Notes under the pieces: generated by a model
The model's input: only the letters and a program-made list of their open reading frames with translations
Database searches by the model: none
What the model was told of the DNA's origin: nothing
In this document: positions 50,078 to 58,675 of the stretch, piece after piece
Position numbering within the stretch: position 1 is the stretch's first letter
How the letters are laid out: each line of letters opens with the position of its first letter
Program-made: the position numbers and the translations under genes
Source: Sutterella seckii
GTDB lineage: Bacteria > Pseudomonadota > Gammaproteobacteria > Burkholderiales > Burkholderiaceae_F
Assembly (NCBI RefSeq): GCF_009183815.1
Contig: NZ_WEHX01000003.1
Span: 1-64,000, forward strand
Direction: 5' to 3'
Length of the DNA: 64,000 nucleotides

Positions 50078-50842
50078 ATGATCAAGTCGCTTTTCCTTCG
50101 GACAGCCCTCGGCGCCGTGATGGGTGCCGGGCTCATGACCCTCAGCGCCGCGCCGGCTTCGGCAAGCGTTGCCGACGGCGTCGCTCAGATCCAGAACGAA
50201 AAGTACGCCGATGCGATGCGCACCTTTAAGAAGGAGGCGGCGAAGGACAACGGCGACGCGATGTACTACATCGGCGACATGCTCCGCAACGGGCTCGGTC
50301 AGAAGGCGGCACCGCTGGAAGCCACCATCTGGTGGGAAAAGGGCGCCTATCTCGGGAACGAAAAGTGCCAGATCGCGCTCTCTCACGCCTACCGCAACGG
50401 CATCGGCGTGAAGATGGATCCTCGTCAGGCGCTGATCTGGGACCGTGAAGCCGCGAAGAACGGCTCCATCATTGCATACAAGAACCTCGGCGACTACTTC
50501 GCTACTGGGAACGGCGTGGAAATCGACGAGAAGGAAGCCGCCAAGTGGTACTACCTTTCCTCGAAGGGCGGCTTCCCGGCTGCCTACGTTGCGCTCGCCA
50601 ATCTTCTGCGCGACGGCGAAGGCATTGAAAAGAATCCGGTTGCCGCCTATGTGCTTTACGAAGCCGCTTCAAAGCCCGTGAAGAATTTTGAGGCGGAAAG
50701 AAATGCCGCGGCCGATGCCCGCATTCTCGGACACAAGCTTTCAGCGGCGGACCTTGAGCGCGCGAAGAAGCTTTCCGTTGAGGATGTGCTCGATAGCCTC
50801 GAAAGCCTGAAGAAGCTGAGCGAAGAGAGCAGCAAAAAATAA
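50078..50842 (+). CDS. Secreted Sel1-like repeat protein
   Basis: A 254-residue protein with a Sec signal (RTALGAVMGAGLMTLSAAPASA, quoted from residue 8, cleavage near ASA-S) and at least four Sel1-like repeats (MYYIGDMLRNGLG, CQIALSHAYRNGIGV, AYKNLGDYFATGNGV, AYVALANLLRDGEGI). Such repeats mediate protein binding in the periplasm. The C-terminal 60 residues are charged helices. Partner unknown. It is followed by a terminator shared with the convergent parvulin gene region. Confidence 0.85.
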   Translation: MIKSLFLRTALGAVMGAGLMTLSAAPASASVADGVAQIQNEKYADAMRTFKKEAAKDNGDAMYYIGDMLRNGLGQKAAPLEATIWWEKGAYLGNEKCQIALSHAYRNGIGVKMDPRQALIWDREAAKNGSIIAYKNLGDYFATGNGVEIDEKEAAKWYYLSSKGGFPAAYVALANLLRDGEGIEKNPVAAYVLYEAASKPVKNFEAERNAAADARILGHKLSAADLERAKKLSVEDVLDSLESLKKLSEESSKK

Positions 50843-50893
50843 CGCGCGGGACGCAGAGCGCTTCTGCTTATTTCCCTGCGAAAGGCACTCAAG

Positions 50894-50931
50894 AAAAAAC
50901 GGACGGTGAATGAACATCGTCCGTTTTTTCT
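50894..50931 (+). terminator. Intrinsic terminator after Sel1 gene
   Basis: AAAAAACGGACG/CGTCCGTTTTTT. Confidence 0.88.
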
Positions 50932-50961
50932 TTTCGAGGATCCGGGAACGCTCCAATCAAG

Positions 50962-51001
50962 AAAAAACGCCTGAAGACGGAAAGCGTCCCAGGCGTTTTT
51001 G
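50962..51001 (-). terminator. Intrinsic terminator of the parvulin gene
   Basis: AAAAACGCCTG/CAGGCGTTTTT, immediately downstream of the minus-strand parvulin gene. Confidence 0.85.
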
Positions 51002-51025
51002 CCGGATGCTCAGAAGAGCGTTCGA

Positions 51026-51807
51026 TTACTGAACGTTGGCCTTCTTGATGAGATCTTGGAAGTGCATCTGCACCTTCTGGTTGGCGAGCGCATTGCGGAT
51101 CACCGGCTTCTGGCTCTCGTAGGAGGGATAGAGCTCGGCCTTGCGCTTCGCCTCAAGCTTCACGACATGGAAGCCGAACTGCGTGCGGATCGGAGACTGG
51201 GCGATTTCGCCGGGCTTCAGGGCGGTGAAGGAAGCGCCGAAGGCCGGAACGAAGGAGCGCGGAACAACCCAGCCGAGGAGGCCGCCCTGGCCCTTGTTGC
51301 CGGTATCTTCAGAGAACTCCTGAGCGAGCTTGCCGAAGTCGGCGCCCTTGTTGAGGCGCGAAATCAGGTTCTTCGCCTGGTCCTCGGTCTTCACGAGGAT
51401 GTGGCGGACCTGATATTCCGTGTCGCCGTAGGCGCCTTGTCCTGATCATAGGCCTTCTTGAGGTCGGCTTCAGAAACCGGGTTCTTCTGAGCCCAGTCCT
51501 GAGCGAGACCCTGGATGAGGATCTGATCGCGGGAATTTTCAATGGCGCGCTTCACGTCGGGCTTGTTGGCGATCTTCGCCTTGTTGGCTTCCTGAAGGAG
51601 AACCGTCTGCTGGATGAGAAGGTTCTTCACCTGACGCTCGAGACCTTCGCCCGCGGGCTGGCCGGCCTGAACGGCACGGTCGTAAATGGCCTTCTGCTCA
51701 GCAACGGTGACGGTTTCGCCGTTCACCTTGAAGGCCTTGAGTTCCGCGTTGGCGGCTCCGGCGATGAGAAGAGCGGCAGCGCCGAGAGCAATTACTTTCT
51801 TATCCAT
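51026..51807 (-). pseudogene. Parvulin-type peptidyl-prolyl isomerase, frameshifted
   Basis: The product begins MDKKVIALGAAALLIAGAANA (signal peptide) and contains a SurA-like N-terminal region (GLERQVKNLLIQQTVLLQEAN). The frame is broken near 51436-51440 (YDQDKAP then unrelated residues and stop at 51391). Shifting by one base at this point gives YGDTEYQVRHILVKTEDQA followed by the whole PpiC domain (GLLGWVVPRSFVPAF, FGFHVVKLEAKR) ending at 51026. Thus the gene appears intact apart from one missing base. It lies downstream of yciB, as in many Burkholderiales, where this gene encodes a periplasmic foldase. It may be a pseudogene or sequencing/assembly error. Confidence 0.85.
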
Positions 51808-51899
51808 AGCTTTTGAATTTGAGTACTTGAAAGGACTCTGCTGTGCAGGATGCGCCGGAGGGGCGCTCGCGCCAGAGGAGTAGCCGGAGAAATTTTCGG

Positions 51900-52505
51900 T
51901 CAATTCTGCCGTTCGGATGCTTGTCTTGTCATCCACACCGCAGCGGCAATTGTAAAAATCAATGTCAACCCGATTAGGCCGAAGAGCTTGAAGTCGACCC
52001 AGATTTCAGTCGGGAAGGAATAGGCGACGATGAGGTTGAGGATGCCGACCACGATGAAGAAGCCGATCCACATCCACTGGAGCTTTCCCCAGGCGGCATC
52101 TGGCATGTCGATGGCGTTCTTCATGAGCGTGCGGATGAAGTTGCGGCCCGTGAAGCTTCCGAAAAGGAGAATGCCGCTGAAGATCCAGTAAAGAATCGTG
52201 GGCTTCCACTTGATGAACATTTCATTCTTGAGCCAGAGGGTCAGTCCGCCGAAGACGACGATGACGGCAAGACTGATCCAGAGCATCGGTTCGATCCTGC
52301 GGCCCTTCAGCTTCAGCCAGCCGATCTGCAGGAAGGTCGCGACGATGGCGGTGACGGTGGCGAGAAATACCGGGGCGGTGGTTGCGGTCACGCCGTCTCC
52401 GATCAGGCTTCCCGCGAGGTCGATCGCTTCAGCGGGGAAGTGCTCCGCGCCCTTGAAGGCGGCAAAGAAGAGGATGACGGGGAAGATGTCGAACAGAAAT
52501 TTCAT
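51900..52505 (-). CDS. yciB: YciB/IspZ-family septation protein
   Basis: A 201-residue inner membrane protein with five hydrophobic segments, starting MKFLFDIFPVILFFAAF as most YciB (intracellular septation protein A) proteins do, and containing KPTILYWIFSGILLFG, GRNFIRTLM and the PDAAWGKLQWMWIGFF block. YciB influences envelope synthesis and cell division through contacts with elongation and septation proteins. It is followed by the frameshifted parvulin gene in the same direction, a common Burkholderiales arrangement. Confidence 0.92.
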   Translation of the reverse strand: MKFLFDIFPVILFFAAFKGAEHFPAEAIDLAGSLIGDGVTATTAPVFLATVTAIVATFLQIGWLKLKGRRIEPMLWISLAVIVVFGGLTLWLKNEMFIKWKPTILYWIFSGILLFGSFTGRNFIRTLMKNAIDMPDAAWGKLQWMWIGFFIVVGILNLIVAYSFPTEIWVDFKLFGLIGLTLIFTIAAAVWMTRQASERQN

Positions 52506-52745
52506 GCTTGCGGGCTCGATGCGCCCTGAAAAGGACCTTCGGGTGCATTGAGCGATTTTTTAGGAAATCAAGGCCGCTAAGGATAGCCCAAAGCGCCTAT
52601 GCCTGAGCGCGCTGCCGCCAGTTCGGATGTGCATCAGTGTGTCGCTTGATGCGCAGGCTGTTGGTAACATCTCGGCACCGAAATGGCTGGAGGAGAATAT
52701 TCTCCTCAGCTAAGGTTTGCGCATCTCTCTGAATAAGGTTCGAAG

Positions 52746-55502
52746 ATGCAGATTTTCAGAAATATTCTGTGCGCCGCGCTTTTCGCATCCGCGGCGGCAG
52801 GGAGCGCGAGCGCGCTCGCCCAAGAGGACAAGAACAAAATGAATGAACTCCCGACGCCTTACGTCACGGTTGAGGGCATTACGGAGTACCGCCTCGCCAA
52901 CGGCCTGAGGGTGGTGCTTTATCCGGATGCCGCCAAGCCCACGGCCACGGTCAACATGACCTACCTTGTCGGCTCGCGGCAGGAAAACTACGGCGAAACC
53001 GGCATGGCGCACCTCCTTGAGCACCTGATGTTCAAGGGGTCGAAGAACTATCCCAATCCGACCGCGGAATTCACCCGCCGGGGCTTCCGCATGAACGGTT
53101 CGACCTGGCTCGACCGCACGAACTACTTCGTGAGCTTCACGGCCACGGACGACAACATGAAATGGGCGCTCGGCTGGCAGGCCGACGCCATGGTCAATTC
53201 CTTCATCGCGCAGAAGGATCTCGACACCGAAATGACGGTGGTGAGAAACGAATACGAAATGGGCGAAAACAAGCCCATTTCCGTGATGATGAAGCGCATG
53301 CAGAGCGTGATGTTCGACTGGCAGAGCTACGGCCGCTCGACGATCGGCGCGAGAAGCGACATTGAAAACGTTGAGATCGCCAATCTGCAGGCCTTCTACC
53401 ACCTCTACTATCAGCCGGACAACGCCGTTCTCACCGTGTCGGGCAAGTTCGACGTGAAGACGGTCCTCGGCTGGATCAATGAATTCTTCGGACCCATCCC
53501 GAAGCCCGAACGCGTTCTTCCGAAGGAATGGACCGTTGAGCCTCAGGCGGACGGCGAACGCGAGTTCTACATCCGCAGAAAGGGCGAGTCGCAGCTCGTC
53601 GCCGTCGGCTACCGCATTCCGTCGGCGCTCTCCGACGACTATGAACCCACCGCTATGGCGGCGGACATTCTCGCCGATGCGCCGAGCGGACGGCTCTACA
53701 AGGCTCTCGTTGAAACCGGCATGGCCTCCCAGGTCTTCGGCTGGCCGGTCGCGGCTCAGAAGCCGGGCTTCGTAATGTTCGGCGCCATGGTGAAGAAGGA
53801 AGGCGACATCCAGGCTGTGAAGACGAAGCTCGTCGAGCTTATTGAAAATGCCTTCCGCGAAGCCGGCGTCACCGCCGAGGAGCTCGGCCGCCAGAAGGCC
53901 GATCAGGAGACGATGTTCGAGCGCACGCTCGCGGATCCTGAGGAATTCGGCGTCGACATTTCCGACTACATCGCTCTGGGCGACTGGAGGCTCTTCTTCG
54001 CCGACCGCGAACAGGTGAAGGCCGTTACGGCAGAGGACATCAACAAAGCCGCCGCGAAGTACTTCGTGCGCGACAACCGCGTCGTGGGACTTTTCGTTCC
54101 GACCGATGATCCGAAGCGCGCCGACATCGGACCTGCGCCCACGGCCGAGGAACTCATCAGCCGCTACAAGTTCTCCGAAAAGGGAGCCGAGGTTGAGGCT
54201 TTCGACCCCTCGCAGGACAACATTGATGCGCGCACGCAGATCGTCGACATGAAGGGCGTGAAGGTTGCGCTTCTGCCGAAGAAGACCCGCGGCGAAACCG
54301 TCGTGGTGAAGATGCGCTTCAATGTCGGCAACAACAAGGAGCTCGCTCGGAGCGCCGTGCCGATGCTCGCATCCTCCATGATCACGCGCGGCACGAAGAC
54401 GATGACGCGCGAGGAGATTGAGGACGCCTTCACGAATCTCAAGATGGAAGGCTCGCCCTTCAGCTTCACGACCGACCGCGAGCACCTGGGCGACGCGCTT
54501 AAGCTCGTCGGCAAGCTCTTTACCGAGTCGACCTATCCGGAAAAGGAATTCGAAACGCTCCGCCAGCAGACGATCGCCGGCATGAAGGCGCGTTCTGACG
54601 AACCGGCGACGAAGGGTCGCGACGCCCTTACGGCCCACTTCAATACGTATCCCGAGGGCGATGCGCGCCACGTGCAGCTGTCCACCGAAGTGACGGCAGA
54701 CCTTGAAAAAGTGACGCTCGCCGACGTGAAGGGCTACTACGACCGCGTCTTCGGTCTCGGGAAGGGCTACATCGCCGTTGTGGGCGACTTCGATCCGCAG
54801 GCCGTGGCGAAGGAGCTTGAAGCGGACATCGTCGACCAGAAGTCGGCCGAGGTTCCCTTCGAGCGCGTCGTTGCTGAATACCGTCCCGTCGGACCTGCGC
54901 GCTTCGTGATCGATACGCCCGACAAGGAAAACGCGATGCTCTTCGCGCGCGTCGACCTGCCTGCGTCCCTTACCGACAGCGACATGCCGGCGCTTATTAC
55001 CGCCGACTGGATCATCGGCGGCTCGGACGGGCTCTCCAACCGCATCGTCAACCGTCTGCGCCAGAAGGAAGGCCTTTCCTACGGCGCGGGTTCGGGCATT
55101 ACGCTGCCTTCCTTCGGCAACCGCGCGAAGTGGTCGGTCGGCGCCATCGTGGCGCCCCAGAACCTCGCTCAGGCCGAAAAGTCGCTTCGCGATGAGCTCG
55201 CCCGCGCCTATCGCGACGGCATCACGGAGGAAGAGCTCGCCGAGGCGAAGCGCGGCATCATTCAGTCCCGTGCGGTCAATCGCGCGCAGGACGGCCTCAT
55301 TGCCTCCAACTGGGTCAACAACCTTGAGCTCGGCAAGACCTGGCAGTTCTCGAAGGCTACCGAAGAGGCCGTGATGAAGCTGACGGTTGAAGACGTCAAC
55401 AAGGCTCTGCGCCGCTTCTGCGATCCCGAGAAGCTGACCTTCGCGCTCGCGGGCGACCTGAAGAAGGCTCAGGCCGCCGGGAAGGATTTTTCCAAGCAGT
55501 AA
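52746..55502 (+). CDS. M16-family zinc metallopeptidase (full-length, two-half)
   Basis: A 918-residue secreted protease of the insulinase/pitrilysin-like M16 family. Sec signal MQIFRNILCAALFASAAAGS. The inverted zinc motif HLLEH (89-93) lies in MAHLLEHLMFKGSKNYPNP, with distal glutamate near 169 (VVRNEYEMGENKP). The second half repeats the fold without a zinc site (VALLPKKTRGETVVVKMRF; ITADWIIGGSDGLSNRIVNR), as in bacterial full-length M16 proteins and PqqL-like enzymes. AAGG precedes ATG 52746 with 7 bases. A strong terminator follows at 55566. Probably cleaves peptides in the periplasm. Confidence 0.92.
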   Translation: MQIFRNILCAALFASAAAGSASALAQEDKNKMNELPTPYVTVEGITEYRLANGLRVVLYPDAAKPTATVNMTYLVGSRQENYGETGMAHLLEHLMFKGSKNYPNPTAEFTRRGFRMNGSTWLDRTNYFVSFTATDDNMKWALGWQADAMVNSFIAQKDLDTEMTVVRNEYEMGENKPISVMMKRMQSVMFDWQSYGRSTIGARSDIENVEIANLQAFYHLYYQPDNAVLTVSGKFDVKTVLGWINEFFGPIPKPERVLPKEWTVEPQADGEREFYIRRKGESQLVAVGYRIPSALSDDYEPTAMAADILADAPSGRLYKALVETGMASQVFGWPVAAQKPGFVMFGAMVKKEGDIQAVKTKLVELIENAFREAGVTAEELGRQKADQETMFERTLADPEEFGVDISDYIALGDWRLFFADREQVKAVTAEDINKAAAKYFVRDNRVVGLFVPTDDPKRADIGPAPTAEELISRYKFSEKGAEVEAFDPSQDNIDARTQIVDMKGVKVALLPKKTRGETVVVKMRFNVGNNKELARSAVPMLASSMITRGTKTMTREEIEDAFTNLKMEGSPFSFTTDREHLGDALKLVGKLFTESTYPEKEFETLRQQTIAGMKARSDEPATKGRDALTAHFNTYPEGDARHVQLSTEVTADLEKVTLADVKGYYDRVFGLGKGYIAVVGDFDPQAVAKELEADIVDQKSAEVPFERVVAEYRPVGPARFVIDTPDKENAMLFARVDLPASLTDSDMPALITADWIIGGSDGLSNRIVNRLRQKEGLSYGAGSGITLPSFGNRAKWSVGAIVAPQNLAQAEKSLRDELARAYRDGITEEELAEAKRGIIQSRAVNRAQDGLIASNWVNNLELGKTWQFSKATEEAVMKLTVEDVNKALRRFCDPEKLTFALAGDLKKAQAAGKDFSKQ

Positions 55503-55514
55503 GCTGGATTCCGG

Positions 55515-55542
55515 GCGGAACTTTTTGACAAAAGTTCCGCCT
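55515..55542. repeat. Perfect inverted repeat after the M16 gene
   Basis: GGCGGAACTTTT pairs perfectly with AAAAGTTCCGCC over a TGAC loop. No U-tract. It shares CGGAACTT/AAGTTCCG with the hairpin at 9326-9353. Confidence 0.7.
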
Positions 55543-55565
55543 CCCGAAAGCTTTCCCTGAAAGAC

Positions 55566-55600
55566 ATTCCCGGCACTTCAAACCGCCGGGAATTCTTTTT
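55566..55600 (+). terminator. Intrinsic terminator of the M16 gene
   Basis: ATTCCCGGC/GCCGGGAAT then TCTTTTT. Confidence 0.88.
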
Positions 55601-55628
55601 GGGGAAACATGAATTGAGAGGTGTCCTT

Positions 55629-56189
55629 ATGAAAAAGATTCTCGTCATCAACGGTCATCCCAACTTCAAGGGGTCGTTTGCCAACCGGGCGATTCTTGCT
55701 GAGCTCGCGAGGCTTCTTCCTTCCGTCAAAGTGCATGCACTCGCCGGAGCCAGAGGCGAAAACGGCTTCAATGTTCCCGAGGAGCAGAAGCTTCTGAGAG
55801 AAGCGGATATCGTGGTGTTCGACTATCCCTTTTACTGGTTCTCCGTTCCGGCGCTTCTCAAGGAATGGTTCGATGAGGTTCTCACGCACGGGTTTGCCTA
55901 TGGCACGGGCGGGACAGCACTCAAGGGAAAGACTGCCGTCTTCTCGCTTACGTTGGGCGCTCCGGACGATGCCTATCGGCGCGACGCAGCGCTCGGCTAC
56001 ACCGTGAAGGATCTTCTCGCGCCGCTTTTCTCGACGGCGACCTACTGTTCCATGAAGAATGCCGAGCCGGTCTACTCCGCCGGAATGCTCTTCATTCCGG
56101 GCGTGAGCACGGATGAGGATCTCGCTAAGGTTGAAGCAAGAGCGAAGGATCATGCGGAAAGACTTGCGAATCTGCTGAAGACGCTCTGA
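55629..56189 (+). CDS. Flavodoxin-fold NAD(P)H oxidoreductase
   Basis: A 186-residue protein of the MdaB/KefF/NQO-like quinone reductase family. The FMN-phosphate loop is NGHPNFKGSFANR, the central strand DIVVFDYPFYWFSVPALLKEWFDEVL is typical, and FAYGTGGTALKGK is the conserved isoalloxazine-contact segment. Presumed two-electron reduction of quinones or a regulatory role with a K+ efflux channel. GAGG lies 7 bases before ATG 55629; an in-frame upstream start at 55599 is unlikely. It forms a monocistronic unit. Confidence 0.88.
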   Translation: MKKILVINGHPNFKGSFANRAILAELARLLPSVKVHALAGARGENGFNVPEEQKLLREADIVVFDYPFYWFSVPALLKEWFDEVLTHGFAYGTGGTALKGKTAVFSLTLGAPDDAYRRDAALGYTVKDLLAPLFSTATYCSMKNAEPVYSAGMLFIPGVSTDEDLAKVEARAKDHAERLANLLKTL

Positions 56190-56210
56190 TCAGAGATTCT
56201 TTTCTTTCGC

Positions 56211-56256
56211 CGGGCGGACCGGCTTCAATTCAATCGCGCCCGCCCGTCCGTTTTTT
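56211..56256 (+). terminator. Intrinsic terminator
   Basis: CGGGCGG pairs with CCGCCCG, followed by TCCGTTTTTT. Confidence 0.75.
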
Positions 56257-56274
56257 CAAATTTGAGAGCAGTCC

Positions 56275-56700
56275 ATGGATATTTCAATCGAAAAAGGCTC
56301 CTGGAAGACGCTTGAGCATCCGGCATCGGCCGTGCGGCTCATGGTTTTCGTGGCCGAGCAGAAAGTGCCGAAGGAAGAGGAGATCGACGCGCTCGATCCT
56401 GTGAGCACGCATTTTGTTGCGCGGGATTCGCGCCATATGGTTGTCGGTACGGCGCGATTGACGCCTGACGGCCGGATCGGGCGCCTAGCCGTTCTGAAGC
56501 CTTTCCGGGGACGAGGCGTCGGCGCGAAGCTCCTCGAAGCAGTGCTCGAATGCGCACGCGCGAGCGGCCTCAGGGAGGTGACGCTCCATGCGCAGGTCCA
56601 CGCCCGCGGGTTTTACGAGAAGTACGGCTTCAAGGCGGAAGGCGCCGTTTTCGACGAATGCGGCATCGACCATATTCAGATGCGGCTTCGCCTCGGCTAA
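56275..56700 (+). CDS. GNAT-family N-acetyltransferase
   Basis: A 141-residue acyltransferase. The acetyl-CoA loop is RLAVLKPFRGRGVGAKLLEA (the R/Q-x-x-G-x-G/A signature), followed by LREVTLHAQVHARGFYEKYGFKAEG, the usual last helix and beta bulge. The overall sequence recalls the ElaA-like branch. The substrate is unknown. It is a single gene upstream of the HsdM/S-like protein gene, with 190 bases between them. Confidence 0.88.
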   Translation: MDISIEKGSWKTLEHPASAVRLMVFVAEQKVPKEEEIDALDPVSTHFVARDSRHMVVGTARLTPDGRIGRLAVLKPFRGRGVGAKLLEAVLECARASGLREVTLHAQVHARGFYEKYGFKAEGAVFDECGIDHIQMRLRLG

Positions 56701-56769
56701 TGCGCCTGGGAAGGCCTTCGGATACTTTTTTCCGGTACTATCGTTAGAGGAAGCTATTTAGTATTATTT

Positions 56770-56850
56770 CGATCACTCAGGGTAGGGAGGATTAACCCTA
56801 GTGATGGTTCGTCCGGCAGTCCGGAGAGGAGCAAATCGTGCTCCCCGGCG
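56770..56850 (+). promoter_or_regulatory. Structured leader of the HsdM/S-like gene
   Basis: An 11-base-pair stem with one mismatch (ATCACTCAGGGT against ACCCTAGTGAT, 56772-56805) has a loop containing AGGGAGGATTA, a ribosome-site-like purine run. A second stem follows with outer CCGG/CCGG and inner GGAGCA/TGCTCC (56821-56848). They sit 45-120 bases before the start of the downstream gene. No known riboswitch family was recognised. Confidence 0.5.
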
Positions 56851-56892
56851 CCGGAAGCATTTCTCCCGGTCATAAAGAGCGAAGAGCGGAAC

Positions 56893-58593
56893 ATGGTAAT
56901 CAAAAAAGCTGGTGCGGCAGAAATCTATTGGCAGACTTTATCCAAGCAGACGCGGCTTGACCCCGAAGTTCAGCTCGTTTTGACGGCAATTCTCTATGTT
57001 CGTGCAAGGAACGGCGAGGCTCCCGAAATTACTTTCCGCGGGACGACGGAATTCAGCAGCCTCGCCTGCAGCGCCGTCCCGGAACTGAAGCAGTTTGTCT
57101 GGTCGATTGCGGTTCCTGATGCGGAAATTTCCTGGCGGCTTCCAAGGGATCTCGTGAAGAATCCGGCGAAAACGCTGGAAGCCTTCCTGCGCCTTAATGA
57201 ACGAAGCTACATCAAAAGATTTTCGCTCCGTCCGGAACTCGTCGACGAGATTGCCGAATGGCTTCTGGAAGAGACGCCTCAGGCGCCCTACTGGATCGTG
57301 GGTGAGGAGCGCTCCTTCCTCTCCGGCGCCCGGAGTCTCCTTTCGGGCCGTGCCGTCCGCTTTGCGACGATTTCCGAGCACCTTGCGCTCCTCTTCACCG
57401 TGCTGAAGGCCTATGGGCTGGATGCCGGCGCAGCAGTCCTCAAGCCCGGCGCCATTGATCTCTCGACGCTTGATGGGCCTGTCGTCACTATTCCCGAACC
57501 CAATACCGAGGGGGACCATCCGCCGGTCGGTAAATATACGATCGACGAACTCAACTACGCCGACGCGCTCATCAAAAATCCGTCGCGGGTCGCTGCGGTT
57601 GTTTCGGGCGGCATGCTCTATCGAATGCAGGGCGAGGATGAGAAGCTCAAGACCATGTATCTGAGGTCGGGACGCCTCACGCGCGTTTTCTCCTTCCCTT
57701 CGGCGACGGGCGTGGAGGCCGGCGTTGAAACGCTCGGACTTCTGCTCTGCGAGAAGCAGGGGTTTGAAAGCGGCGTGGTGGATCTCATCTCAGTGCCGAG
57801 GCTTCGCTATACGCGGCGTCCCTGGCCCGACGATTTCCGCAGGAACATTTCGCTTGCCATGCGGGGGATGGATGCTGAGGGGGTCAACGTCGTGAGGACG
57901 ACGAACCTCACGCTTCTCAACGACCGCTGCATTCTCTTGACGACAAGCCGCGTGGAAACGCCGGGAGACGAGGTCATCGACCGCCTCCTTGAGGAGCGGG
58001 GCTCGCGTCCGCTTTCCACGTTCGTCCACATCATCCGCTGCCATTCCGTGGGACCGGACTGCGACTCGGCGGACGAGAAGGACGTCGTGTACGAAGCGAT
58101 CCCGAACGACATCAATGAGTGCGGAATTCTGCGCCGTCCGCGGAAGCGCATCAGGATTGATCCGGAGGATCATACGCAGGCGCGCCGCCTTGAGAAGCAG
58201 GCAATCATGCCGGGCGACATCATCTTTACGCAGCGCGGACGCATCGGTTCAATTGCGCTCGTCGACGCCGTCCCGAAGAAGGAGCGCTGGGTGGCCGGCC
58301 AGCTCTTCGTGATTCTGAGGCTGCGTGCGGACAGCCCGGTAGAGTCTCCTGCATACATCCTGCGCTGCCTTCAGTGCGCGCCGATCCGCGGACGGTATGA
58401 GCGCATGTCGAGCAATACGGCGGTGCCGCAGGTGCGCTCCGAAGATCTCGATAATCTTCTGATTCCGCTTCCTGGTCGCGAGAGCGGCGTTGAGGAGGCT
58501 GAGGAAGCCGTCCGCAAGCTGAAGCGCTATTCGAAGGAAATCGAGGATCTGCGGGCCAGGGCCGAAAAGCTGATCAAGAGCGTCACGCTCTGA
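56893..58593 (+). CDS. Degenerate HsdM-like methylase fused to HsdS-like recognition domain
   Basis: A 566-residue cytosolic protein. Residues 233-288 (VAAVVSGGMLYRMQGEDEKL, then RVFSFPS and ETLGLLLCEK) match the N6-adenine methylase region following the catalytic motif in HsdM. Residues about 437-527 match a type I specificity (HsdS) target-recognition domain: MPGDIIFTQRGRIGSIAL, VPQVRSEDLDNLLIPLP. The catalytic signatures are absent: no DPxxGxG loop, and where NPPF/Y is expected the sequence reads TIPEPN. It ends in a charged coiled coil. No hsdR, hsdM or integrase lies nearby. It may be a nonenzymatic DNA-binding protein, a relic, or an orphan modification regulator. Confidence 0.7.
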   Translation: MVIKKAGAAEIYWQTLSKQTRLDPEVQLVLTAILYVRARNGEAPEITFRGTTEFSSLACSAVPELKQFVWSIAVPDAEISWRLPRDLVKNPAKTLEAFLRLNERSYIKRFSLRPELVDEIAEWLLEETPQAPYWIVGEERSFLSGARSLLSGRAVRFATISEHLALLFTVLKAYGLDAGAAVLKPGAIDLSTLDGPVVTIPEPNTEGDHPPVGKYTIDELNYADALIKNPSRVAAVVSGGMLYRMQGEDEKLKTMYLRSGRLTRVFSFPSATGVEAGVETLGLLLCEKQGFESGVVDLISVPRLRYTRRPWPDDFRRNISLAMRGMDAEGVNVVRTTNLTLLNDRCILLTTSRVETPGDEVIDRLLEERGSRPLSTFVHIIRCHSVGPDCDSADEKDVVYEAIPNDINECGILRRPRKRIRIDPEDHTQARRLEKQAIMPGDIIFTQRGRIGSIALVDAVPKKERWVAGQLFVILRLRADSPVESPAYILRCLQCAPIRGRYERMSSNTAVPQVRSEDLDNLLIPLPGRESGVEEAEEAVRKLKRYSKEIEDLRARAEKLIKSVTL

Positions 58594-58675
58594 TGAAGAC
58601 GGGCGGAAGACTTCGTGAAGAGATCTCCCGCCCGAATCATATCCGCCGAATGGAACGCCTGAATGCCCCGGCAAA

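Noticed and set aside
52710-54671. 653-codon minus-strand frame
   Set aside because: Antisense to the M16 protease gene.
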